Shown: positions 20,545 through 30,318 of the stretch, piece after piece
Numbering within the stretch: the first letter of the stretch is position 1
Layout of the letters: each line of letters begins with the position of its first letter
Source of the DNA: Daphnia carinata
Lineage: Eukaryota > Arthropoda > Branchiopoda > Diplostraca > Daphniidae
Assembly (NCBI RefSeq): GCF_022539665.2
Contig: NW_026712480.1
Coordinates: forward strand, 1 to 64,000
DNA: 64,000 bases
Reading direction: 5' to 3'
The notes under the pieces: generated by a model
What the model saw: the letters and a program-made list of their open reading frames with translations, nothing else
Told to the model about the DNA's origin: nothing
Databases searched by the model: none
Program-made: the position numbers and the translations under genes

Positions 20545-21720
20545 TATCGGAAAATCCGACGTCCAACACTGTCCAAGGGGACGGTGAAGAGATAGACGAG
20601 TAGAAGCGGAGAGGCGGGGCACTCGGAACCAGAGAGTCGGTTGCCGGGGTAAGTCCATCATGAGGCGGGAACTAACCAAGAAGTTCCCCGTGACGGTACG
20701 AGAAATACCGGTAGACGGTAATAGACGGAATGTAAGCGGGACTTGATTCTATAAGTCCCGACGATAGAAGGTGGAGACGCTTGACTATAATATTGAAATA
20801 ACCGTACGTAGTTTACAGCTATGTAGGGCGGTCTCTGTCGAGCAAAGGCAGAAATGAATATTAAAGACACCCGATCTGGAGCCAGTTTTAGCCCAGAGGA
20901 AATTAATATTTAAAACCCATCGTGACTGGAGCCAGTTTTAGCCCAGAGGGAAGAGGTTAGTGCCGGAGAAGTAACCGACAGAGGGTCGGCCAAGGAGAGT
21001 TGGAGGTTGGAGGTCAGCGGCAGTTCCTGAGGCTGAAACGGGTGACGGAACAACGGTGACATCTACTCCAGCGTTGATATTTATGTTCGTGCTATTATAT
21101 ATATCAGTCAACGGTGTTTTGTAAATTGAGTATATAAAGGCCGGTTTTGGCCGAATATAATACACACGAGTTTCACCGAAGCCCCCGGAGTCGGCTCTTC
21201 ATTTCTGCTGGTAATTACTATCAAGTTTCGCTTGTTATCACTTGTGTTGCTGCCCGTCGCAACTGGCCGTCAACTTCTGCCCGGCCGCGATAAGCTGCTT
21301 CCGCCCGTCAGCCCTCTTCGTTCTGCCCGGCTCCTTTTCTCGACGGCTACAACGAAGCTGCTTTTGAAGCAACTCTCATCCGGATTGGATTCTGTTTTTG
21401 CCGTCGCTTCACTTGAAGATCCATTCGACCCGGGGGCACTCGACGCCAAGGATCGCAAGTAATCTAGCGTTTGTTATTCGTGTCCGTCATATTGGCCGCG
21501 CCCCGTCTCGGCATCGTTTTTGAGGTCGTTGGCCTCCTGAACCATTGTCGGGCGTCGTTGCGGTCCAGCCCGCCAAGTCATAGTAGCACGGTGCCCCAAC
21601 CGGCTGCCCAGACGTATCGCGGCTATTGCATTGGGTCTCAGAGGACCCAACATCACTACTTTACGCTGAGCCGGCAGACTCCCGCATTGAGAATCGCCCG
21701 GCCAAGGGGCATATCTCAAA
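20545..21720 (+). repeat. outer left LTR (1176 bp)
   Basis: Starts TATCGG directly after the ATAAC duplication and ends TCTCAAA. The first 13 bases after TA form a small inverted repeat (TCGGA...TCCGA). It contains a TATA box at 21131-21140 and is about 99% identical to the right LTR except in the last ~200 bp. The base following it belongs to inverted gag rather than to a primer-binding site. Confidence 0.9.
21131..21140 (+). promoter_or_regulatory. LTR TATA box
   Basis: TATATAAAGG in the left LTR, the likely pol II core promoter; the same box occurs in the other two LTRs. Confidence 0.6.
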
Positions 21721-22169
21721 TTGCCGAGTCTCCCAGTCTTACGGCCACGAGACTTTTCAGTTCGTTCACGTAGTGGGCTTTTAATTTTTCTGTGTCCCCG
21801 AATCTTTTTTCCAATTTCAGCATTGCTTCCTGATATTGGTTTTCATCAAAGTGTATATGTGATATCAATTCTGCGGCCTTACCTTTCAGGCTTGTCCGCA
21901 GATATTGAAATTTTTCCGCCTCTGTCAATCTTGGATCGGCGTCATACGCCGTCCACATCGCTCTCCATCCCTTCCACGCTGTGATCTCTCCGTTAAACGT
22001 CGGTAGAGGCAGCGCTGTTCTGGTTACTGGCGATTGAGTTTCGCACTTTTTGTATTTCTCTCTTAATTTTTTCATTCTTTCTCTCAGTTTATCCTCTGTT
22101 TCTCTGTCACTCGCCTTCTCGGCTGCCGTAGAGACTGCAGCAAGCTTTTCATTCAACGCTACGATGGCC
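21721..22169 (-). pseudogene. gag fragment of element X, inverted
   Basis: 449 bp homologous to 26905-27350 (gag residues about 213-361 of the full copy), still an open frame but lacking both ends. Its 3' edge (sense ...GACTCGGCAA) abuts the outer LTR end. The other edge is fused to the LTR stub at 22170, where X's upstream gag, leader and LTR have been deleted. Confidence 0.88.
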
Positions 22170-22276
22170 TACCCCGGCAACCGACTCTCTGGTTCCGAGT
22201 GCCCCGCCTCTCCGCTTCTACTCGTCTATCTCTTCACCGTCCCCTTGGACAGTGTTGGACGTCGGATTTTCCGATA
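22170..22276 (-). repeat. LTR stub, first 107 bp
   Basis: Matches bases 1-107 of the full LTRs and contains the stop codon of the minus-strand gag-pol. It is what remains of the inner element's 3' LTR after deletion. Confidence 0.85.
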
Positions 22277-25200
22277 CTCCCCCCGTTGGACCCTCGTCCA
22301 ACTCCGAGTCCGAACTGTCCAAGTCTTCAGTGTCTTGGAACGGTGAAGTATTTTGATGGTCATCGTCTATCGTCCCCGCGTGTAACTCTAACGGGTAGAG
22401 ACACTTAATGTCCCGGTATATGGGTATTGACCCTTTCCCTGAAACCTTATCTGCAATTAATACTGCCACCCTCCTGAACTTGTTGTCTGAGCCCGGGTAT
22501 AATTTGGCCACTCTTCCTACTTTCCATTTCGTTCTCTTGGATTTCTCGTCGTGTATCAGCACCACTTGTCCAACCTCAACTTGTTTTGTTCTACCCGGCG
22601 TTGGACAGTGGAACTTCTCGAGGTCTGCCACATATTCTTTATAGAAATCTCCCCACCAATTTGCTAGCAGGTTTCTTCTAGTTTTCTCCCGCTTGGTTAG
22701 ACGTATTCTGTCTGAATATTCTCTCTCCTCCTCGTCTACCGGGTGTTTTTGATTTTGTCTATAGCCTGTGATCAAATGCTTCGGCGTTAGAGGTTCATTA
22801 TCGTCGTCAGAGACATACGTTAATGGCCTCGTGTTTATCGTATCTTCAATCTCGGTTAACACCGTTTGGAACAGGTCATATTCCAGACACTCGTTCCCAT
22901 ACGTTTTGTATAATAGTCTCTTCACTGTCTGGACCATCCGCTCCCAGAACCCGCCCCACCAAGGGGCCAAGCTCGGGGAGAATCTCCACTTGACATTTAG
23001 GTCCACCAGTGTATTATACACGTTCTCACTTTTGTACGCCGCTCTCAGGTATTTCGCGGCTTGTGTGAATGATTTCGCGTTATCTGAATACATGGCTTTC
23101 GGCACCCCTCTTCTCGCAAAAAACCTTCTCAGTGCAAAAATACAGGATGCCGTCTCCAAGTCTGTGGTCATTTCTAAATGCACGGCTCTTGTTACCGCAC
23201 ACGTGAACAAACAAATGTAGGCCTTCGCTTGTCCACCTCTTGCCGTCAGTTTTATCGGGAATGGTCCCGCAAAGTCTATCCCCGTTACATTAAACGGGTT
23301 CGCCATTTGAAGTCGATCTACCGGTAGTGGAGCCGGGACTTCGTTGAACGGTCTCGAATCTAGTTTCTGACATTTCATGCACCTTTTCAATTCTTTCTTG
23401 ATCGTTTGCCTTAGTCTTGGAATCCAAAACGTTCGCCGTACCTCCACCATCGTCGTCCTTACTCCAGTGTGCAGCAACCGTTCGTGCGTCTGCTCTATGA
23501 GTTTGCCCGTCAAATAGTGGTTTTCTGGCAACAGGATTACCGCCTCTCTACCGTTAAGCCGCAACCAGTTTTCTTGGCGGCCGTAACACCTGATTAGCCC
23601 GTTTCTCTCGTCCCAGGCCAATCCCAGCTTTCTCAACTTATCATTTTTCCAGGGTTTTTTCTCTTTTATGGCTTCCCTTTCATCTTTGTATGCGTCCTTT
23701 TGCATTTTCCGCCATAGATCTAACTCCGCTTGTTCTACCTCTTCTACTGCGAGGATGTTGAACTGTTCCTTGTCGGCGCCACCCGACACTTCCGCCAGCG
23801 GTGTCTCGGGATTCGGTTGTCCCTTAAACCTCTTCACCGCTCTCTTCACTGTCGCCCAGATTCTGATTATCGTACGCAACGAACTATAGTTCTCGTACCA
23901 CTCTTTTTCCTTTGACATCGAAACACTACATTGTGTTATCTCTTTCGTTTTTTCCTCTTTTCTGATTTCTTCTGTACAATCCTGCTCCATTTGGGCTGGA
24001 TTCTTCGGCCAATTCTCTTTTTTGTTCAGCCACTCTGGGCCTGACCACCAATCTTTCTTATGGTTCAGCTGGCTCACTGAAGCCCCTCTCGATGCTATAT
24101 CTGCCGGGTTCTGAACTCCCGGACAGTGCCTTATAGACCCTATGTCGATCTTCTCCCTGATTTCTGTCACCCGGTTGTGGACGAACTGTTTCCAACGGCC
24201 TGATTCGCCTTTCATCCACCAGTAGGCTATCGCCGAGTCCGTCCACAGTGTTTTCTCAAACGACCGTCCCAGAGACTTTTCAATGTATTCCCCCAGTCTG
24301 ACTGCCAGCAGATTACTGAGCAACTCCAGTCTGGGGGTCGACACTGATTTTTTGGGGTCCGGTGCTATCCGGGTTTTGCTGCATAACAGCTTTGTATCTT
24401 CTCCGTTCTCCAGATATGCGGCTACACTGTATGCGTCGTCACTCGCGTCGCAAAACAAGTGTAGTCTCGGTGAACGGATCTCTCCAGTCCACCGCCCCAG
24501 CTTTGTGTTCTTGAGGTCCGACAAACTTTTAATGAACGTCTCCCAGTGTGGCATTATGCTTGCCGACACTGGTTCATCCCAGCCTGTCTTGTCTATCCAG
24601 ACCTTTTGCATGATAATCTTCGCTACCACCGTTACCGGCGATATCAATCCCAGCGGGTCGAAGACTTTCAGCGCAAGGCTGAACAACTTCCTTTTCGTCG
24701 GCCTCTTGCTCATCTCTTCGGCCTCTTCTATTATTTTTTCTGGCTTGAATCGAAATGAGTCCGTCTCCGGATCCCATGTGACTCCCAGTGCTTTGACTGC
24801 TTTCTCTGTACTGTCTCCCATCGTTATTTCCTCTTTTTGAAACTGTAACGCGTGCAACTGTTCTCTCAGTGCCACACTGTTTGTCGTCCACTTTCGAAGC
24901 TCCATTTTGGCCGAACTAAATACTTTCTGGGCTTGCGTTATCGCTTCGATTGCTTGGGGAACGCTACTCGCTCCCCCCAACCAATCGTCCACGTATAACT
25001 GCGCGCCCAGCTTTCCCACCAGCTCTGGGTATTCATCTTTATGCTCATCCAAGCATTTTAATATAACTGCTCGTAAGATGAATGGGCTACTCGAGAGTCC
25101 AAACGGTACTCTCTTCCACCTGTATTCTATCCATTCCGAGTTATCATCTTTCGGGTCTTTTATCCATAGGAATCGGACTATCTGTCCGTGTTCCTTCTGT

Positions 25201-27983
25201 ATTCCTATCTGTAGGAATGCTTGCGTGATGTCCGCCATCCACGCTATCTCGTTCTGCCTGAATCTGAGCAGCACCGCCAAGAGCTCCGGGTTCAGGTTAG
25301 GCCCGGTCTCCAACAGATCGTTCAGGCTAGGCCTATTCTGCTGGTGGGCCGAGCCGTCAAACACCGGTCTGATCTTGGTGGTTGCCGCCTCTGTTTTTAT
25401 CACTGGTCTGTGCGGTAAATACGTACATGCCCCTGTGTAATTTTTATCCGCTACCTCTATGTAGCCTTTCTCGAGGTACTGTTGAAAAACTTCGTGGTAG
25501 GCCATTCTGTCCTCCCGCTTCATTTTCTTCAACAGCCCCGTCAATCTTATCGAAGCTATGTTTTTGTTGGTCTCCATCGACCTTCTGTTATTTTTAAACG
25601 GGAACAGAATCTCATATCTGCCCGTCTGATCTTTCTTTATGGTCTCCTGATAATTTTTCAGGAACCCCGGGTCCTCTAACTCTTGGGGCGTAACTCCCAT
25701 GTGTTCCAAGGCCCAGAATTCCTTGAAATCTACCATCGCTTTCTTACCGTCGGCCTGTGTAACAATGTTTGCCGACACTTCTCTCGGATTTCCTGCTGTG
25801 GGTGCTCCAAAAATGATCCACCCCAGCTTACTGGCACATGCCACTGAGTCGTCTGGACCCTGTTTTGTCTGGTGTTTTAGAATTTGCCAATAATAGTCAC
25901 ACCCTATTATCATGTCAAACTCTGTTTTATTGTCTGCCCTCAAATGTCTTTCGTCCGCGACCTTCTCCCCCTGTTCCGTCAAAATCTCCACTAATTTTGA
26001 CCGGACCTTAGGGGTTGCTTTCGCCACATATTTTATCGCCGTAGTTTTAATTTTTATTTTTCCCTGTCTTTCGGGAATCATCCATATGCTATAGGTCTTT
26101 AGCACTGATCTTTCCGCTTGGTCTGACCCAAACGTGTTCACTCTTATCTCTCCTTCATCTTCTTCGTCCGCTTTTAATCGTCTGATCAGACTCTGTCGGA
26201 TGAACGTTTTTTCGCTCCCCGAGTCTATCAGACCTAGCACTTTTATTTTTCTGTTATTTTTTCCTTGTAATACCGCCGTGAACGTGGGCAGTCCGATCGA
26301 GGTTGCCTGCGCACAATTCACGTTGGTATCTATCGTTACCGATCTGTTCATCGGCCTTTGCGGGGACTGTGATCTGACTGGCCCGTATTGTCTCTGTCTT
26401 GACAGGCACAGCGCTGGGCTATGGTCTATACTCCCGCAATTCCTACACGGGACCCTGGCTACGCAGTGTTCCGTCCGATGCGATCTGCCGAGGCATTTCA
26501 AGCAACGGTTCTCTCGCTCGCAGAGCGTTCGTCTGAATTGCGGGGTATTTACCATACACCTGTGGTGTATGTGATTCTGCTGACAAAAACAACAGGGTGT
26601 CATCCTACCTCCCCTCTCTTGAGGCTCCCTTCTCGGGCTCTGCGGCTGGCTCACGGGATCTTCCTCCATCTCTCTTAGCCTTATCTCTCGATCAAGCTCT
26701 TTGAGAATGGCTTCTAATGTCGGTTGATCCTCATCGAACCATTTGTCTCTCCACCATCGCGAGGTTAAGGCTTTAGGCAGTGCCTTCAACACGTCCCCCG
26801 CGATGTATTCTCCATAGCCGCCCATATCCACTTTGAGACTCGTCAGGGCGGCTCTTGCATTTGTCAACCCGTCAAAGATTCTCTTCAACTGGCTGATCGT
26901 TGCTGAGTCTCCCAGTCTTACGGCCACGAGACTTTTCAGTTCGTTTACGTTGTGGGCTTTTAATTTTTCTGTGTCCCCGAATCTCTTTTCCAATTTCAGC
27001 ATTGCTTCCTGATATTGGTTTTCATCAAAGTGTATATGCGATATCAATTCTGCGGCCTTACCTTTCAGGCTTGTCCGCAGATATTGAAATTTTTCCGCCT
27101 CTGTCAATCTTGGATCGGCGTCATACGCCGTCCACATCGCTCTCCATCCTTTCCACGCTGTGATCTCTCCGTTAAACGTCGGTAGAGGTAGCGCTGTTCT
27201 GGTTACTGGCGATTGAGTCTCGCACTTTTTGTATTTCTCTCTCAATTTTTTCATTCTTTCTCTCAGTTTATCCTCTGTTTCTCTGTCACTCGCCTTCTCG
27301 GCTGCCGTAGAGACTGCGGCAAGCTTTTCGTTCAACGCTACGATGGCCACCCACCGAGCTTCGGCCTTGTCTATGTATTTCTGTCTACTCTCAGCGTCGG
27401 CTTCCGCCAACGCAATACTGTCTTTCAGTTCCCTTTTTATCAGAGCCCGATCCTCAAGTAACTCTTCCCGCGTACCTAGTGGGGAGTCAGCCCTTGACGA
27501 AGCCCGTAAGGGCTCTTGTCGTCTTATCGGACTATCCTCTAGGCCGGGCAGGCTGTCTTCTATCGTTCTCTCCACGATTGACCTTATTTCTGCTCTCACT
27601 CCCTCCACGATCTCCGGGATTTGTTCCTTCATCGAAAAGCTTTCTTTCGCTTGCTCGATTAATTTCGCTGCAGAGTTCAACGCTTTATTACTTCTCCCGT
27701 CTATTTCTTTCACCAATTCTGATATTGCCGCCAATCTTCCCTCTAAATCCTCCATGTCTTTTATCTTTTTCTCTATTGCCTTCATTTTTATTCCCATGTC
27801 TGTTATAAACTTTTCGATTGTTTTCTCCGCGACCTCCACTCTCTTGTGTAGCATAGAGTGATACCCGTCGCCTGCCTTGTATATTTTTTCTACTTTCTCC
27901 TCGACGATCGACAATCTTTCGTCGATAGTCGTCTCCTCTGGGTCCGTGACCGCTTGTCTCGTTCTCCTTGACGGAACTGACAT
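22218..27983 (-). CDS. BEL/Pao gag-pol polyprotein, intact (element Y)
   Basis: 1921 residues in one frame from an ATG directly after an A13 run. N-terminal coiled coil (about 20-250); DUF1759-type gag block (about 265-360); two CCHC knuckles (C494-C507, C513-C526); retropepsin-like protease with DSGS at about 587; reverse transcriptase with YVDD at 997-1000; RNase H with acidic residues near D1179, E1220, D1249 and D1295; integrase HHCC (H1500, H1505, C1535, C1538) and catalytic D1570, D1634, E1681; DUF5641-like C-terminus. All catalytic motifs are present, so it may be competent. No envelope gene. The frame ends inside the LTR. It replicates via cytoplasmic particles and integrates through its own integrase (family knowledge). 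Confidence 0.95.
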   Translation of the reverse strand: MSVPSRRTRQAVTDPEETTIDERLSIVEEKVEKIYKAGDGYHSMLHKRVEVAEKTIEKFITDMGIKMKAIEKKIKDMEDLEGRLAAISELVKEIDGRSNKALNSAAKLIEQAKESFSMKEQIPEIVEGVRAEIRSIVERTIEDSLPGLEDSPIRRQEPLRASSRADSPLGTREELLEDRALIKRELKDSIALAEADAESRQKYIDKAEARWVAIVALNEKLAAVSTAAEKASDRETEDKLRERMKKLREKYKKCETQSPVTRTALPLPTFNGEITAWKGWRAMWTAYDADPRLTEAEKFQYLRTSLKGKAAELISHIHFDENQYQEAMLKLEKRFGDTEKLKAHNVNELKSLVAVRLGDSATISQLKRIFDGLTNARAALTSLKVDMGGYGEYIAGDVLKALPKALTSRWWRDKWFDEDQPTLEAILKELDREIRLREMEEDPVSQPQSPRREPQERGGRMTPCCFCQQNHIHHRCMVNTPQFRRTLCERENRCLKCLGRSHRTEHCVARVPCRNCGSIDHSPALCLSRQRQYGPVRSQSPQRPMNRSVTIDTNVNCAQATSIGLPTFTAVLQGKNNRKIKVLGLIDSGSEKTFIRQSLIRRLKADEEDEGEIRVNTFGSDQAERSVLKTYSIWMIPERQGKIKIKTTAIKYVAKATPKVRSKLVEILTEQGEKVADERHLRADNKTEFDMIIGCDYYWQILKHQTKQGPDDSVACASKLGWIIFGAPTAGNPREVSANIVTQADGKKAMVDFKEFWALEHMGVTPQELEDPGFLKNYQETIKKDQTGRYEILFPFKNNRRSMETNKNIASIRLTGLLKKMKREDRMAYHEVFQQYLEKGYIEVADKNYTGACTYLPHRPVIKTEAATTKIRPVFDGSAHQQNRPSLNDLLETGPNLNPELLAVLLRFRQNEIAWMADITQAFLQIGIQKEHGQIVRFLWIKDPKDDNSEWIEYRWKRVPFGLSSSPFILRAVILKCLDEHKDEYPELVGKLGAQLYVDDWLGGASSVPQAIEAITQAQKVFSSAKMELRKWTTNSVALREQLHALQFQKEEITMGDSTEKAVKALGVTWDPETDSFRFKPEKIIEEAEEMSKRPTKRKLFSLALKVFDPLGLISPVTVVAKIIMQKVWIDKTGWDEPVSASIMPHWETFIKSLSDLKNTKLGRWTGEIRSPRLHLFCDASDDAYSVAAYLENGEDTKLLCSKTRIAPDPKKSVSTPRLELLSNLLAVRLGEYIEKSLGRSFEKTLWTDSAIAYWWMKGESGRWKQFVHNRVTEIREKIDIGSIRHCPGVQNPADIASRGASVSQLNHKKDWWSGPEWLNKKENWPKNPAQMEQDCTEEIRKEEKTKEITQCSVSMSKEKEWYENYSSLRTIIRIWATVKRAVKRFKGQPNPETPLAEVSGGADKEQFNILAVEEVEQAELDLWRKMQKDAYKDEREAIKEKKPWKNDKLRKLGLAWDERNGLIRCYGRQENWLRLNGREAVILLPENHYLTGKLIEQTHERLLHTGVRTTMVEVRRTFWIPRLRQTIKKELKRCMKCQKLDSRPFNEVPAPLPVDRLQMANPFNVTGIDFAGPFPIKLTARGGQAKAYICLFTCAVTRAVHLEMTTDLETASCIFALRRFFARRGVPKAMYSDNAKSFTQAAKYLRAAYKSENVYNTLVDLNVKWRFSPSLAPWWGGFWERMVQTVKRLLYKTYGNECLEYDLFQTVLTEIEDTINTRPLTYVSDDDNEPLTPKHLITGYRQNQKHPVDEEEREYSDRIRLTKREKTRRNLLANWWGDFYKEYVADLEKFHCPTPGRTKQVEVGQVVLIHDEKSKRTKWKVGRVAKLYPGSDNKFRRVAVLIADKVSGKGSIPIYRDIKCLYPLELHAGTIDDDHQNTSPFQDTEDLDSSDSELDEGPTGGVSENPTSNTVQGDGEEIDE

Positions 27984-28080
27984 TTTTTTTTTTTTGATAG
28001 TGATAGAGTTTTTTTTTTTTTTTTGATAGTAGTAGAGATAGTTTTATTCCCGATAACAAATTATAACAGTACAACAAATA
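27984..28080 (-). promoter_or_regulatory. A-rich leader before gag-pol start
   Basis: In element sense, two long A runs (A16 at 28009-28024, A13 at 27983-27995) separated by a short CTCTATCACTATC-like stretch lead straight into the gag-pol AUG. A-rich blocks of this kind can favour internal or cap-independent initiation in some viral mRNAs. That role is inference here. Confidence 0.3.
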
Positions 28081-28938
28081 TTAAACAAGCACTGGGGACT
28101 TAAGGATTTCGTCCTCGGAGGATGAAGCTATCCCTGTTTTTGCCAGTCGCTTAGATAGTTGCCTGCTCAGCCTTTCTTCGGGTGAAGACTTCTTCCAGCT
28201 TTTTGGTATCCCTGATGTGGACCTCGCTTTCTTCGCTGGCTCTTTTGAAGGTCCAGCGGCGAGGTCACTTATTTCTTGGCTCAGCACCGTGGGGGTCGGT
28301 GGAGGGAGCGGTACTTGAAATGTGGCGGGCGGCAACTCTTTGACACCGCGCGCTCTTTCCAATAACTGCTCCCTTCTCTGAAGCTCTTTCTTATCGCGTC
28401 TCAGCTTACTTGTCTCCAGCAGGAATCTGGCGTGTTCCTCGGCCCGTTCTGCTGCCTTTTGTGCCGCTGCTATTGCCGAGGAGTGTGACTCCTTAACTTT
28501 GGTGAGGGCAGCTAGCTGTTCCCTCTCCTGTTCGTTTAAGAACTGGGCTGGCGAGTCCAAAGTCGGAGCGGTCGGTCGTGTGTAAGGGTTTGGCCGACTC
28601 TTTTTCTCCACGGATCTCTTGGCACGTTGTTCAGGGAACGGCTCCGGGATGCGGAGTCTCCTGAACACACCTTTCGGGACGGTCTGTTCTAACTCTTTCC
28701 AGAGTTCGTAAGCACGAGCCTCTGAGTCTAGGAGTTGTTGGAATCTTGCGTACACCGCCTGTTGGTGCTGCTGATGTATGCTGTCCGACACTGTTATGGA
28801 ATGTACGGACGTTTCTGTTATTATTTTTTGTTCGAAGGACCAATTTGAGATATGCCCCTTGGCCGGGCGATTCTCAATGCCGGAGTCTGCCGGCTCAGCG
28901 TAAAGTAGTGGTGTTGGGTCCTCTGAGACCCAATGCAA
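28081..28938 (-). CDS. upstream accessory frame of the Pao element, no AUG start
   Basis: An open frame of about 285 codons, 5' of gag-pol in the same element and strand. It begins within the last 95 bp of the LTR, crosses the primer-binding site and stops 97 nt before the gag-pol ATG. The first codon given is TTG; there is no in-frame ATG anywhere in it, and a TAG lies upstream. The middle (about residues 130-205) is Glu/Lys/Arg/Ala-rich and looks like a coiled coil. The tail is Pro- then Ser/Lys-rich. I recognise no domain. It might be translated by non-AUG initiation, joined by splicing, or not translated. It is lost from the outer element. Confidence 0.5.
   Translation of the reverse strand: MHWVSEDPTPLLYAEPADSGIENRPAKGHISNWSFEQKIITETSVHSITVSDSIHQQHQQAVYARFQQLLDSEARAYELWKELEQTVPKGVFRRLRIPEPFPEQRAKRSVEKKSRPNPYTRPTAPTLDSPAQFLNEQEREQLAALTKVKESHSSAIAAAQKAAERAEEHARFLLETSKLRRDKKELQRREQLLERARGVKELPPATFQVPLPPPTPTVLSQEISDLAAGPSKEPAKKARSTSGIPKSWKKSSPEERLSRQLSKRLAKTGIASSSEDEILKSPVLV
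28828..28842 (-). promoter_or_regulatory. candidate primer-binding site, tRNA-Tyr type
   Basis: One base after the LTR end (TCTCAAA), the element sense reads TGGTCCTTCGAAC. Animal tRNA-Tyr ends TCGAAGGA-CCA, which would pair with the first 11 bases. It does not match the 3' ends of the Val, Lys or Asn tRNAs in this window. Confidence 0.5.
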
Positions 28939-30019
28939 TAGCCGCGATACGTCTGGGCAGCCGGTTGGGGCACCGTGCTACTATGACTTGGCGGGCTGGA
29001 CCGCAACGACGCCCGACAATGGTTCAGGAGGCCAACGACCTCAAAAACGATGCCGAGACGGGGCGCGGCCAATATGACGGACACGAATAACAAAACGCTA
29101 GATTACTTGCGATCCTTGGCGTCGAGTGCCCCCGGGTCGAATGGATCTTCAAGTGAAGCGACGGCAAAAACAGGATCCAATCCGGATGAGAGTTGCTGTA
29201 AAGCAGCTTCGTTGTAGCCGTCGAGAAAAAGAGCCGGGCAGAACGAAGAGGGTTGACGGGCGGAAGCAGCTTATCACGGCCGGGCAGAAGTTGACGGCCA
29301 GTTGCGACGGGCAACAACACAAGTGATAACAAGCGAAACTTGATAGTAATTACCAGTAGAAATGAAGAGCCGACTCCGGGGGCTTCGGTGAAACTCGTGT
29401 GTTTTATACTCGGCCAAAACCGGCCTTTATATACTCAATTTACAAAACACCGTTGACTGATATATATAATAGCACGAACATGAATATCAACGCTGGAGTA
29501 GATGTCACCGTTGTTCCGTCACCCTTTTCAGCCTCAGGAACTGCCGCTGACCTCCAACCTCCAACTCTCCTTGGCCGACCCTCTGTCGGTGACTCCTCCG
29601 GCACCAACCTCTTCCCTCTGGGCTAAAACTGGCTCCAGTCACGATGGGTTTTAAATATTTATTTCCTCTGGGCTAAAACGGGCTCCAGAGCGGGCGTCTT
29701 TAATATTCATTTCTGCCTTTGCTCGACAGAGACCGCCCTACATAGCTGTAAACTACGTACGGTTATTTCAATATTATAGTCAAGCGTCTCCAACTTCTAT
29801 CGTCGGGGCTTATAGCATCAAGTCCCGCTTACATTCCATCTATTACCGTCTACCGGTCTTTCTCGTACCGTCACCGGGAACTTCTTGGTTAGTTCCCGCT
29901 TCAGGATGGACTTACCCCGGCAACCGACTCTCTGGTTCCGAGTGCCCCGCATCTCCGCTTCTACTCGTCTATCTCTTCACCGTCCCCTTGGACAGTGTTG
30001 GACGTCGGATTTTCCGACA
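28844..30019 (-). repeat. inner element 5' LTR (1176 bp)
   Basis: Reverse complement of the outer LTRs. It starts TGTCGG (canonical TG, against TA in the outer copies) at 30019 and ends TCTCAAA at 28844. TATA box at 29424-29433 on -. The outer edge abuts GGCAA of element X's gag. Confidence 0.9.
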
Positions 30020-30318
30020 GGCAACGACCAGCCAGTTGAAGAGAATCTTTGACGGGTTGACAAATGCAAGAGCCGCCTTGACGAGCCTCAAAGTGGATAT
30101 GGGCGGCTATGGAGAAACATCGCGGGGGACGTGTTGAAGGCACTGCCTAGAGCCTTAACCTCGCGGTGGTGGAGAGACAAATGGTTCGATGAGGATCAAC
30201 CGACATTAGAAGCCATTCTCAAAGAGCTTGATCGAGAGATAAGGCTAAGAGAGATGGAGGAAGATCCTGTGAGCCAGCCGCAGAGCCCGAGAAGGGAGCC
30301 TCAAGAGAGGGAGGTAGG
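30020..30318 (+). pseudogene. gag remnant of element X with two frame breaks
   Basis: Continues gag from the point where the inverted fragment stops (residue about 361 of the full copy). Relative to the intact copy, one base is missing near 30115 (GAGAATACATC against GAGAAACATC). Another is missing near 30313 in a G run just before the zinc-knuckle region. So gag is disconnected from pol here. Confidence 0.85.

Noticed and set aside
22218-22276. An envelope gene after pol
   Set aside because: Pol ends inside the LTR in both copies; there is no room for one.
22768-26574. Plus-strand frames of 60-185 codons across the minus-strand gag-pol, and minus-strand frames across 30.3-34.2 kb
   Set aside because: Mirror frames of the two pol copies; they appear at equivalent places in both and carry no domain.
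29024-29332. Frames of 76-102 codons inside the LTRs
   Set aside because: They start with TTG rather than ATG and lie in LTR non-coding sequence, in all three LTRs.
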